A stretch of DNA of 7,611 bases from Opitutaceae bacterium (GCA_031266495.1 JAISAX010000484.1:1-7611); one strand, 5' to 3'; shown: positions 1 to 6,142, numbered from the stretch's first letter. Numbers and translations: made by a program. The notes: generated by a model from the sequence alone, not told the origin.

Positions 1-860
1 CCCCCCTGCATTCCGGCGAAGAGCTGGCCGACATCCACGACGCCCTGGTGCTCGGCTTGCGCGATTACGCAGGCAAGAGCGGTTTCCGGCGCGCCCTCAT
101 TGCGCTGTCCGGCGGCATCGATTCGGCGCTCGTGGCGGTGCTCGCCGTCGAGGCGTTCGGGGCGGACAACGTCACCGGCATCGCGCTCCCCTCCGCGATT
201 TCCTCGCAACATTCCCGGGACGACGCGGCGGCGCTCGCCCGCAATCTCGGCATCCGTTTCGAGTCGCTCTCCATCGCCGGGCCCGTGACCGCCACCGAAG
301 CGGCGCTCGCGCCGGTGTTCGCCGGGTTGCGGCGCGATGTGACCGAGGAAAACATCCAGGCGCGCCTCCGCGGCGTCCTCATGATGGCGCTCTCCAACAA
401 GCTCGGCGCGCTCCTCCTCACCACGGGCAACAAGAGCGAGATCGCGGTCGGTTACTGCACGCTTTACGGCGACATGTGCGGCGGGCTCGCCGTGATCAGC
501 GATGTTTTCAAGACGCAGGTCTATGCCCTTTGCCGGTGGCTCAACCGCGACCGCGAGATCATCCCGCTCAACACGATCGAGAAACCGCCCAGTGCCGAGC
601 TTCGCCCCGGCCAGGTTGACCAGGACAGCCTTCCGCCGTACGACATCCTTGATGCGATCCTGCACGGTTATGTGGAGGAAGGTCTGTCGCGCGCCGGGCT
701 GGTTGAGCGCGGTTTCGATGCCGCCGTGGTCAACGACGTGGTGCGCAAGGTCGATCTCAACGAATACAAGCGCAAGCAGGCCGCCCCCGGCCTGAAGATC
801 ACCCCGCTCGCTTTCGGCGTCGGTCGCCGCATCCCCCTCGTCCAGAAGTACGTGAACTGA
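1..860 (+). CDS. nadE: Glutamine-dependent NAD+ synthetase, C-terminal synthetase part (5'-truncated by window edge)
   Basis: This enzyme makes NAD+ from nicotinic acid adenine dinucleotide by ATP-dependent adenylation and amidation in the cytosol, the last step of NAD synthesis. The frame is open to the left edge (first full codon at 3), so the gene begins outside the window and a start at the GTG at 48 is not credible. What is visible is the linker into the synthetase domain (ALVLGLRDY, 40-68) followed by the ATP-pyrophosphatase P-loop [10 protein letters not shown] (about 106-135), then [29 protein letters not shown] and [11 protein letters not shown], all hallmarks of the NadE family. The ALVLGLRDY linker is typical of the long bacterial form that carries an N-terminal nitrilase-type glutaminase domain. 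That domain would lie upstream and cannot be confirmed here. The stop is TGA at 858-860. An inverted repeat begins 9 bp after it. Confidence 0.96.
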   Translation, partial: PLHSGEELADIHDALVLGLRDYAGKSGFRRALIALSGGIDSALVAVLAVEAFGADNVTGIALPSAISSQHSRDDAAALARNLGIRFESLSIAGPVTATEAALAPVFAGLRRDVTEENIQARLRGVLMMALSNKLGALLLTTGNKSEIAVGYCTLYGDMCGGLAVISDVFKTQVYALCRWLNRDREIIPLNTIEKPPSAELRPGQVDQDSLPPYDILDAILHGYVEEGLSRAGLVERGFDAAVVNDVVRKVDLNEYKRKQAAPGLKITPLAFGVGRRIPLVQKYVN

Positions 861-869
861 AAGAGGGGG

Positions 870-981
870 AACCGCTAAAATACGCTGAAGAACGCTAAAA
901 AAAAAGACCGGCCCGGCCCTCTTTTACCATCCTGTGACAAGGCTCGACCATTTTAGCGTTCTTCAGCGTATTTTAGCGGTT
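870..981. repeat. Perfect 31-bp inverted repeat with 50-bp spacer, built of 10-bp units
   Basis: Bases 870-900 are the exact reverse complement of 951-981, a 31-bp arm without mismatch, around a 50-bp spacer (901-950). Each arm consists of three 10-bp units of the form CGCTRAARWA: CGCTAAAATA, CGCTGAAGAA and CGCTAAAA with the following A's. The element fills almost the whole nadE-hemL gap, and its right end lies 8 bp before the hemL ATG. Transcribed in either direction, it would fold into a long stem. The spacer carries only a weak inner hairpin (AAAAGA at 902-907 with TCTTTT at 920-925). It has no open reading frame, so a non-autonomous dispersed repeat (REP- or MITE-like), a processing site or a terminator are all possible. 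The structure is certain; its role is not known. Confidence 0.9.
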
Positions 982-989
982 TACCAATC

Positions 990-2273
990 ATGACCGATCC
1001 CGTCTCCACCGACCTCTTCACCCGGGCGAAAAAGCTCATCCCCGGCGGCGTCAACTCGCCCGTCCGCGCCTTCCGGGCGGTCGGGGGCGCGCCGTTTTTC
1101 GTCAAGGCCGCGCGCGGGGCCACGCTCGTCACCGCCGATGATCGCGAACTCGTCGATTTCGTCTGCACCTGGGGGCCCGCCATCCACGGACACAACCACC
1201 CCGCCATCCGCGATGCCATCGCCGCCGCCCTCGACCTCGGCACCTCCTTCGGCACCCCCAACCCGTACGAGGTCGGCATGGCCGAACTCATCACCCGCTT
1301 TTTCCCCTCCGTCGAAAAAGTCCGCATGTGCAACAGCGGCACCGAAGCCACCATGACGGCCATCCGCCTCGCCCGCGGCTTCACCCGGCGCGACAAAATC
1401 ATCAAGTTCTCCGGCTGCTACCACGGCCATTCCGACTCGCTCCTCATCAAGGCCGGCTCCGGCGCGCTCACCCACGGCCACCCCGACAGCGCCGGCGTCC
1501 CCGCCTCCTTCGCCCGCGAAACCGTCGTCCTCCCGTACAACGACCGCGCCGCGCCCGAAGCCGCCTTCGCCGCCAACCCCCGACAAATCGCCGGCGTCAT
1601 CATCGAACCTTTTTGCGGCAACGTCGGCTTCATCATGCCCGACCCCGGCTACCTCGCCTTCCTCCGCACCCTCACGGCCCGCCACGGCGCCGTGCTCATT
1701 TTCGACGAGGTCATGACCGGCTTCCGCATCGCCCCCGGCGGCGTGCAGGAACGCGAGTCGATCACGCCCGACCTCACCACCCTGGGGAAAATCATCGGCG
1801 GAGGCCTTCCGGTCGGCGCCATCGGCGGCCGCGCCGACATAATAGACCACCTCGCGCCCGACGGACCCGTTTACCAGGCCGGCACCCTCAGCGGCAACCC
1901 GCTCGCCATGGCGGCCGGCATCGCCTCGCTCCGCCTGCTCCGCGAACTCGATCCCTACGCGGGCCTCGACGCCCTCGGCCGCCGGCTCCGCGACGCCGTC
2001 CTCGCCGCCGCCTGCGCCAAAGGCATCCCCGTGCAGGTGCCGCAATGCGGGTCCATGTTCAGCATTTTTTTTACCGATACGCCGGTGCGCGACTACGCCA
2101 CCGCCCTCAAGAGCGATGCGAAACGCTTCGCGCGCTTTTTCCACGCCTGCCTCGACGGCGGCGTTTACCTCGCGCCCAGCGCGTACGAAGCCGGTTTCCT
2201 CAGCACCGCCCACGAGGGCTCCGCCATCGACCGCGCTTGCGAAGTCCTCTCCGCCGCGATCCGGGAGCTGTGA
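990..2273 (+). CDS. hemL: Glutamate-1-semialdehyde 2,1-aminomutase
   Basis: HemL is a PLP enzyme that converts glutamate-1-semialdehyde to 5-aminolevulinate, in the C5 route to heme and other tetrapyrroles. The 427-residue length is normal for the family. In order, the sequence shows the N-terminal [16 protein letters not shown] (13-28), the substrate and cofactor motif CNSGTEATM (114-122), CYHGHSDS (143-150), IIEPFCGN (204-211), the PLP-ring Asp region FDEVMTGFR (238-246), and the Schiff-base Lys in [14 protein letters not shown] (Lys267), followed by [10 protein letters not shown] (298-307). The ATG at 990 gives the expected N-terminus, but no purine-rich Shine-Dalgarno sequence precedes it; the inverted repeat ends at 981. 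It probably belongs to a + strand run with nadE upstream and nnrED 63 bp downstream. Long open frames on the opposite strand are GC-driven shadows. Confidence 0.98.
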   Translation: MTDPVSTDLFTRAKKLIPGGVNSPVRAFRAVGGAPFFVKAARGATLVTADDRELVDFVCTWGPAIHGHNHPAIRDAIAAALDLGTSFGTPNPYEVGMAELITRFFPSVEKVRMCNSGTEATMTAIRLARGFTRRDKIIKFSGCYHGHSDSLLIKAGSGALTHGHPDSAGVPASFARETVVLPYNDRAAPEAAFAANPRQIAGVIIEPFCGNVGFIMPDPGYLAFLRTLTARHGAVLIFDEVMTGFRIAPGGVQERESITPDLTTLGKIIGGGLPVGAIGGRADIIDHLAPDGPVYQAGTLSGNPLAMAAGIASLRLLRELDPYAGLDALGRRLRDAVLAAACAKGIPVQVPQCGSMFSIFFTDTPVRDYATALKSDAKRFARFFHACLDGGVYLAPSAYEAGFLSTAHEGSAIDRACEVLSAAIREL

Positions 2274-2290
2274 ATTCCCGATTCATGGTC

Positions 2291-2331
2291 TTCTTTGTTT
2301 TTTTTCTTCGTTCTCTTCGTTTCCTTCTGTT
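2291..2331 (+). repeat. Pyrimidine tract with 9-bp period in the nnrED leader
   Basis: The 63-bp gap between hemL and nnrED is nearly all T and C. It contains 9-bp units TCTTCGTTC (2305-2313), TCTTCGTTT (2314-2322) and CCTTCTGTT (2323-2331). A further related unit, TTCTTTGTT (2291-2299), is separated from them by a 5-T insert. Read on the other strand, the motif is AACGAAGA repeated. The tract stops 5 bp before the nnrED ATG, where a ribosome binding site would be expected, and no GGAGG-like sequence is present. It may act as an unstructured leader or be a dispersed intergenic repeat; the sequence alone does not decide. Confidence 0.65.
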
Positions 2332-2336
2332 CAAAA

Positions 2337-3857
2337 ATGAATTTGATCCCGTCTCACCCGATACTTTCCTGCGAGGCCACAAAAACGTTTGAAGCCTCGT
2401 TTTTTGCCGGTGACGAGGGACGCGAGTGGTCCGCCATGCAGCACGCCGGCATCGCGGTGGCGGAAAGCGTGCGGCGCGATTTTGCGGAGACCGGTCCGTT
2501 TCCCGCCGCGCCCCGCCTGCTCGTGCTCGCAGGCAAGGGGCACAATGCCGGCGATGCGCTCCTCGCCGCCCGTCACCTGCTCGCCACTTCGCCGGAAGGC
2601 GGCTCCGCGGTGGTGCTGTTCGTGTTCGGCGAACGCAGCACCCTGCGCCCTCTCGCCGCCCGCGCCTGGCACTCTCTCGCGCAGACCGCGCCCGACCGCG
2701 TGCGGACGGTCCGCCTGCCCGACGTCGCCGTCGCAACCGGGACCGGCTACGATCTCGTCCTCGACGGCGTCTTCGGTTTTCAATTTCGCCCGCCCCTCCC
2801 CTCCGCAGCCGCCCGCGTGTTCGCCGCTGTTAACAAGACCCTGCCCGTCCGCATGCGCGTGGCCGTCGATCTGCCGAGCGGACTCGATGCGCCCGACGCG
2901 TTTCGCGCCGATTTCACGTACGCGACCGGCATCGTGAAAACGCCCCTCCTCCCGGGCAATGCCCATGCCGGACGCGTGCGCTACCTCGATCTCGGTTTCT
3001 TCGACCGGAGCGGTGCCACGGCGACCGACGACATCCCTGACCGCGTGCTCGTGCCCGCCGCGGTGCTCGATCCGTTGCGCCGGTGGCGTGCGCCGCACGC
3101 GGACAAACGCACCTTCGGCCACGTGCTCCTGGTCGGCGGCTCGCGGGCGTTCCCCGGCGCCATCTTCATGGCCGCCTCCGCGGCGGTGCGCAGCGGCGCG
3201 GGCCTCGTCACGGTGCTCGCGCCGGAATCGCTGGTGCCGGCCTTTGCCGCGCGGTTGCCCGAAGCCATGTGGGGCGCCTGGCCGGAATCGCCGGACGGCG
3301 GTCTCGCCCTCGAAGGCCTGCACCTTATTCGCGAACGCCTCGCGCGCGCCTCCCGCCCCTCCGCGCTCGTCATCGGCCCCGGCCTCGGTCGCGAACCGGA
3401 AACGCTCACCCTCGCCGCCGAAATCGTGAAACTCTCCCCCGTGCCCCTCGTGATCGACGCCGACGCGCTGCAACCCCGCATCGTCTCCGCCGGTCAGGCG
3501 CCGCGCATTCTCACGCCCCACGCGGGGGAATTCACCCGTATCGAAAAATCCATTTTGCCGACCCGCGCCGTCCTCGTCCGCAAGGGGCCGGTGACGGTGG
3601 TCGAAACCGGCGGACGGCGTTACCACAGCCTGGCCGGCGGCCCGGTGCTGGCACGCGGCGGCAGCGGCGACCTCCTCGCCGGGCTCACCGGCGGCCTGCT
3701 CGCGCAAACGCCGGACGATCCGGCCGGCGCGGCTTGTCGCGGCGTGGTCTGGCACGGAGCCGCCGCCGACGCCCTCGCCCGTGCGCACGGCGCTGTCGCG
3801 GTGCGCACCACGGAGTTGGCGCACTACCTGGGGCCGGTGTTGCGGGAAACTGCCTGA
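2337..3857 (+). CDS. nnrD: Bifunctional NAD(P)H-hydrate repair enzyme (epimerase plus ADP/ATP-dependent dehydratase)
   Basis: This fused protein repairs hydrated NADH and NADPH. The N-terminal YjeF_N epimerase domain interconverts R- and S-hydrates, and the C-terminal ribokinase-like domain dehydrates S-NAD(P)HX. At 506 residues from ATG 2337 it is close to E. coli YjeF/NnrD (about 515). The epimerase half shows MQHAGIAVAESV (34-45), LAGKGHNAGDALLAARHL (64-81), LDGVFGF (142-148) and VDLPSGLDA (177-185). The dehydratase half shows FGHVLLVGGS (260-269), RSGAGLVTVLAP (285-296), IGPGLG (346-351), VIDADAL (372-378), TPHAGEF (393-399) and the catalytic-Asp region ARGGSGDLLAGL (439-450). Two oddities are visible. 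The loop usually written GNNGGDG reads GHNAGDA. The segment between GEF and the KG strand is much shorter than usual. A TTG at 2295 would add a Phe-rich stretch read from the pyrimidine tract and is rejected. The gene converges on the next one across 25 bp. Confidence 0.95.
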   Translation: MNLIPSHPILSCEATKTFEASFFAGDEGREWSAMQHAGIAVAESVRRDFAETGPFPAAPRLLVLAGKGHNAGDALLAARHLLATSPEGGSAVVLFVFGERSTLRPLAARAWHSLAQTAPDRVRTVRLPDVAVATGTGYDLVLDGVFGFQFRPPLPSAAARVFAAVNKTLPVRMRVAVDLPSGLDAPDAFRADFTYATGIVKTPLLPGNAHAGRVRYLDLGFFDRSGATATDDIPDRVLVPAAVLDPLRRWRAPHADKRTFGHVLLVGGSRAFPGAIFMAASAAVRSGAGLVTVLAPESLVPAFAARLPEAMWGAWPESPDGGLALEGLHLIRERLARASRPSALVIGPGLGREPETLTLAAEIVKLSPVPLVIDADALQPRIVSAGQAPRILTPHAGEFTRIEKSILPTRAVLVRKGPVTVVETGGRRYHSLAGGPVLARGGSGDLLAGLTGGLLAQTPDDPAGAACRGVVWHGAAADALARAHGAVAVRTTELAHYLGPVLRETA

Positions 3858-3882
3858 CCGATTTCAGTCGAAGGTCGGCTGT

Positions 3883-4638
3883 TCAGCGGGGATCGTTGTC
3901 GGGGAGCTTGCGGGTGAAACCGACAAGCAGGCGTTCCTTCATGAGGAGCGCCTGGCACACCGGCAGGAGCGTCACCCCGAGGGCCGTGAACCGGTACACG
4001 GGGTGAACGTCGATACACAGGCTGAAGAGGACGGCAGCGGCGGCGGTCACCGGAAGAAACGTCAGCGGGGTTTTGAGCAGCGGGGTGTTCGTCCAGGCGA
4101 CGGCCGCGGCGATCAGACCGGCACGCCAGTCCACGAGCCCGAACAGCAGGCCCTGGATGAAAAAAACCGGCGCATGGCACTGGATCATGCCCCGCTCCGC
4201 CGGCACCGGCACCTGGAGCGCCACCGCCACGACAACAACCGCGATCTGCGCCGCTATGACCGGGCCCGATTGCGCCAGCGGCAAGTCCACCAGCGCCACG
4301 CCCGCAATGCCGCCCGCAAACAGCCCGTAACCGCCGACCAGCGCCCGCAAAAAATCGAGCCAGTTGCGGACGTCTTTCACCTCGCGGATGAAATCGAGGT
4401 CGTAGTTGCGCACGTACGCCATCCGGTTCCTCGCCTTTTTCAGCGGCGAATCCGGAACCGGCGCGGCGGCGGCGGCGGGAGGGGCGGCGGCGGGGGTGGG
4501 GACGGCGGCGGGAGGGGGGGGTGACGCGGGGCGGCGGCGGCGCTTTCCCCCGCCGAGGCGACCCCGGCTCATCCACGGACGCGGTATCCATAGCAGGATG
4601 ACCGACAGGATCAGGATGGCGTAGTCGAGCTTCAGCAT
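3883..4638 (-). CDS. Multi-pass membrane protein of unknown function with a Pro/Ala-rich linker
   Basis: I do not recognise this 251-residue protein. From the ATG at 4638 it has a hydrophobic N-terminal helix (6-19), a basic patch (RGRLGGGKRRRR, 25-36), a long Pro/Ala-rich linker (37-65) and a charged stretch with RNYDLDFIREVKDVRNWLDF (77-96). About five or six more hydrophobic segments follow (99-118, 126-145, 157-169, 172-188, 192-209, 218-233), and the tail is basic. This suggests an inner-membrane protein with a flexible loop after the first helix. I chose ATG 4638 because everything upstream in the frame is a Pro-Asn run read from the hexanucleotide repeat. No Shine-Dalgarno sequence is visible. 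The linker DNA includes a run of eight C's (4514-4521 on the coding strand), a possible slippage site. The gene follows the PEP-CTERM gene on the same strand but is separated from it by 183 structured bases, so co-transcription is uncertain. Confidence 0.75.
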   Translation of the reverse strand: MLKLDYAILILSVILLWIPRPWMSRGRLGGGKRRRRPASPPPPAAVPTPAAAPPAAAAAPVPDSPLKKARNRMAYVRNYDLDFIREVKDVRNWLDFLRALVGGYGLFAGGIAGVALVDLPLAQSGPVIAAQIAVVVVAVALQVPVPAERGMIQCHAPVFFIQGLLFGLVDWRAGLIAAAVAWTNTPLLKTPLTFLPVTAAAAVLFSLCIDVHPVYRFTALGVTLLPVCQALLMKERLLVGFTRKLPDNDPR

Positions 4639-4671
4639 GGGGACGGGGTTGGGGTTGGGGTTGGGGTTGGG
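4639..4671 (+). repeat. TTGGGG hexanucleotide repeat / G-quadruplex sequence abutting a start codon
   Basis: Six G-runs (4639-4642, 4645-4648, 4651-4654, 4657-4660, 4663-4666, 4669-4671) are separated by two bases each, TT in four cases and AC in one. This satisfies any G-quadruplex rule. On the opposite strand the CCCCAA repeat is the immediate leader of the membrane-protein gene, ending at its ATG (4638). That mRNA would therefore carry C-rich repeats instead of a Shine-Dalgarno sequence, while the template DNA strand carries the quadruplex. Copy-number change by slippage is plausible. Confidence 0.85.
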
Positions 4672-4726
4672 AGGCCGGCGTTCCCCGTATATGAATCGCA
4701 ATACCCTGCGGGAAACGCCGGCTCCC
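4669..4726 (-). other. Imperfect stem-loop in the gap between the two minus-strand genes
   Basis: GCCGGCGTT (4674-4682) pairs with AACGCCGGC (4714-4722). The stem extends inward by CCC/GGG (4684-4686 with 4710-4712) after one mismatch, and outward by GGGA/TCCC (4669-4672 with 4723-4726) after a bulged G at 4673. The loop is 23 bases. There is no T-run on either side, so it is not a classical intrinsic terminator. It lies directly next to the G-run repeat and shares the last G-run with it, so the two structures compete. It could be a leader element of the membrane-protein gene. Confidence 0.55.
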
Positions 4727-4815
4727 CCCGGACGGAGCGAGGTTTTGCAGGGAGCGGTGTTACTTGAATCCCTATTGTTGTCGCTCCTGAAACCTCTGTC
4801 TGTTTTCCGTCCGGG
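4727..4815 (-). other. Nested stem-loop 6 bp past the PEP-CTERM stop codon
   Basis: Three nested helices can be drawn: CCCGGACGGA (4727-4736) with TCCGTCCGGG (4806-4815), 10 perfect pairs; GAGGTTT (4739-4745) with AAACCTC (4790-4796); and GGAGCG (4751-4756) with CGCTCC (4782-4787). The apical loop is about 25 bases. On the minus strand it begins just past the PEP-CTERM stop (4822-4824) and would form the 3' end of that message. No U-tract follows, so it may be a processing or stability element, a factor-dependent terminator or a structured RNA. Confidence 0.6.
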
Positions 4816-4821
4816 AAAGGT

Positions 4822-5700
4822 TCATTCACGGCGCCGCCTCCCGGTCAGCGCCCATGCGAGGATCGCCAGGCCGGCAAACGCCGCGAACGCCGCTGGCTCG
4901 GGCACGCTCGATATCTTCACCCGCAGATCATCGAACTCCTCCGATACGTACACCTCTGCGCGCGACGCGCTGTCGCCTGTCACCGTTATCGCCGCAAATA
5001 GCCCGTCCGGAGTTATGCCGCTAAATGATTCCGCGCTGAGAAGCGAATAATCGCCGTCCGGAACGTTATTCAGGTTCAGGTTTATCTTCCCGGTAAAGTC
5101 GGTGAAAGTCAGTGTGCTTCCTGCCCCGAGATAGCCGGGGCCGAGGCTACCCGATTCGGAATTTCCGTTGAAATTCAGGATCGTGTTGCCGCTCAGTCCA
5201 ATCGTGCCCCAATGGATGTACAGGGACGATCCCGCATCTATATTGACAGTGGTGTCTGTCAGAAGAATCCCGCCGCTTTCCATCGTCAGTTTATTGCCAG
5301 AATCAGAACCTTCGACATAGAGGGTGGCATTGGTCATCGTCAGTGTCCCGGTAATAACCTGACCATCGTTATCGGCATGCATATTTATGAGGCGGAGGCC
5401 TGAATTGTTGGTAACGGAAAAGTTGGCATACGTCTGCATCCCCTCCACTCCGTTAATCGTGACGGTCGCTCCGTTAGCTATCTGCCCATCCGTTTGGGAG
5501 CTATTTGGGGTCCACTTGGACGTCTCGTTCCAGTTGCCGTCACCCGGGTCATTCCATGCGGAAGTCCCGGCGACCAGAGAGCAAGCCAGCAGGGCGGCGG
5601 CGGCGGCGGCGGCGAGGACCGGCATCGGGCGCAGGCCCGGAGAACCATGCCGTTGCGTGTGTGTTGTCTTTTCTTTCCGTAACGAGGGTATGATTGTCAT
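4822..5700 (-). CDS. PEP-CTERM sorted surface/exported protein
   Basis: This 292-residue secreted protein carries a C-terminal PEP-CTERM sorting signal. The signal comprises the VPEP motif (266-269), a hydrophobic helix (270-286) and the RRRRE tail (288-292). In this system an exosortase recognises and processes the tail at the membrane. The N-terminus has a basic region, then a hydrophobic Ala-rich core (about 28-45), a probable signal peptidase site after GTSA (45-48) and a mature start WNDPGDGNWNETSKW, typical of beta-strand-repeat PEP-CTERM proteins. The middle (about 75-200) is rich in N, G, T and S with alternating hydrophobics, suggesting a beta-helix. LLAC (37-40) loosely resembles a lipobox, a weaker alternative. 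ATG 5700 gives a 25-residue lead before a second possible start, Met26 at 5625. The C-terminal anchor supports an intact gene. It is less GC-biased than its neighbours. No exosortase gene lies in the window, and its ligand or role cannot be told. Confidence 0.9.
   Translation of the reverse strand: MTIIPSLRKEKTTHTQRHGSPGLRPMPVLAAAAAAALLACSLVAGTSAWNDPGDGNWNETSKWTPNSSQTDGQIANGATVTINGVEGMQTYANFSVTNNSGLRLINMHADNDGQVITGTLTMTNATLYVEGSDSGNKLTMESGGILLTDTTVNIDAGSSLYIHWGTIGLSGNTILNFNGNSESGSLGPGYLGAGSTLTFTDFTGKINLNLNNVPDGDYSLLSAESFSGITPDGLFAAITVTGDSASRAEVYVSEEFDDLRVKISSVPEPAAFAAFAGLAILAWALTGRRRRE
5593..5613 (-). repeat. Seven-copy GCC trinucleotide repeat in the signal-peptide core
   Basis: Seven uninterrupted GGC units on the + strand (GCC on the coding strand) encode the Ala run in the hydrophobic core of the PEP-CTERM protein's signal peptide. 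Unit gain or loss would keep the frame and change the core length by one Ala per step. Confidence 0.8.
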
Positions 5701-5705
5701 GAGTG

Positions 5706-6125
5706 CTACGTTTCCGTGAAATGTAACCGGTTCAACAAAAAAACTGATGTGGATACGTAAAAAACCTCATGCTGGACAAAAAATGACGCGCCGGAAACCT
5801 TCCCCGTACCCTGAATCCATAAACCTTTTTCACTCGAAAGGTTCCCCGCGCCCGGATTCTTGAAATCTTGCGCACTTGAATAGCTCCCCACCCCCCCAAT
5901 CCATAAACCTCGTTCACTCGAAAAGCTCCCTTCGTCCGGATTCCACAAACCTCGTTCATTCGAAAGGTTCCCCGCGCCCGGATTCTTGAAATCCCGCGCA
6001 CTTGAATAGCTCCCCGCGCCCCGAATCCATAAACCTCGTTCACTCGAAAAGCTCCCCTCGCCCAAAAACAGCCTTGAAAAGAAGTAAGAACATGCAACCT
6101 CAACCCGGATATCCGCCGCCCGCAT
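5706..6125 (-). CDS. Doubtful ORF reading a 14-residue repeat protein through the 42-bp array
   Basis: On the minus strand a frame runs from ATG 6125 to a TAG at 5706-5708 (139 codons). Because 42 is divisible by 3, it reads the array as six 14-residue repeats such as GEGSFSSERGLWIR and GAGSYSSARDFKNP, with a GxGxxS framework. Its stop lies 5 bp before the PEP-CTERM ATG, a spacing typical of coupled genes. Several points argue against it. The codons (TTA, CGA, TCA, AGT) are unlike those of neighbouring genes, no ribosome binding site is evident, the last 30 residues look random, a second minus-strand frame is also open through the array, and substitutions between copies are not mainly synonymous. 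I list it only as a candidate. Confidence 0.15.
   Translation of the reverse strand: MRAADIRVEVACSYFFSRLFLGEGSFSSERGLWIRGAGSYSSARDFKNPGAGNLSNERGLWNPDEGSFSSERGLWIGGVGSYSSAQDFKNPGAGNLSSEKGLWIQGTGKVSGASFFVQHEVFYVSTSVFLLNRLHFTET
5813..6064. repeat. Tandem array of six 42-bp units in a two-by-126-bp higher-order arrangement
   Basis: The units are 5813-5854, 5855-5896, 5897-5938, 5939-5980, 5981-6022 and 6023-6064, each exactly 42 bp. By my alignment unit 1 matches unit 4 at 37 of 42 positions, 2 matches 5 at 38 and 3 matches 6 at 38. Neighbouring units match less well (1 against 3 about 34; unit 2 is the most different). The array is therefore a duplicated 126-bp block. A degenerate copy may precede it (about 5771-5812). 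Units share a TTCACTCGAA-like core followed by a C-rich stretch. Unit 1 contains a 7-bp hairpin (AACCTTT/AAAGGTT). There is no variable spacer, so it is not CRISPR. Confidence 0.9.
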
Positions 6126-6142
6126 CCGGATTTTTCCCGATA

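Noticed and set aside
48..860. GTG at 48 as the start of NAD synthetase
   Set aside because: The frame is open to the window edge and upstream residues fit the family linker, so the gene is truncated by the window and does not start here.
981..2213. 410-codon open frame on the minus strand opposite hemL
   Set aside because: Composition is G/A/E-rich as expected for the antisense of C-ending codons. hemL is fully supported by family motifs.
2295..2336. TTG start for nnrED adding 14 residues
   Set aside because: The extension is a Phe/Val/Ser run read from the pyrimidine repeat and is absent from the family. ATG 2337 gives the expected N-terminus.
1328..2392. 354-codon Arg/Pro-rich frame on the plus strand inside hemL
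   Set aside because: An Arg/Pro/His-only composition marks an out-of-frame reading of GC-rich coding DNA.
2331..3824. 497-codon open frame on the minus strand opposite nnrED
   Set aside because: Same GC-driven shadow effect. No recognisable motif, and nnrED motifs run end to end on the other strand.
3854..3878. Bidirectional terminator between nnrED and the membrane-protein gene
   Set aside because: CTGACC/GGTCGG pairing exists, but it is only six pairs with one G-T, has an irregular loop and no T-run.
5432..5447. Sigma-54-like promoter (TGGCAT ... TGC)
   Set aside because: GG-to-GC spacing is one base short, and the site lies inside the PEP-CTERM coding region.
5813..6064. CRISPR array
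   Set aside because: Units are contiguous and diverged with no unique spacers between conserved repeats, and no cas genes are present.
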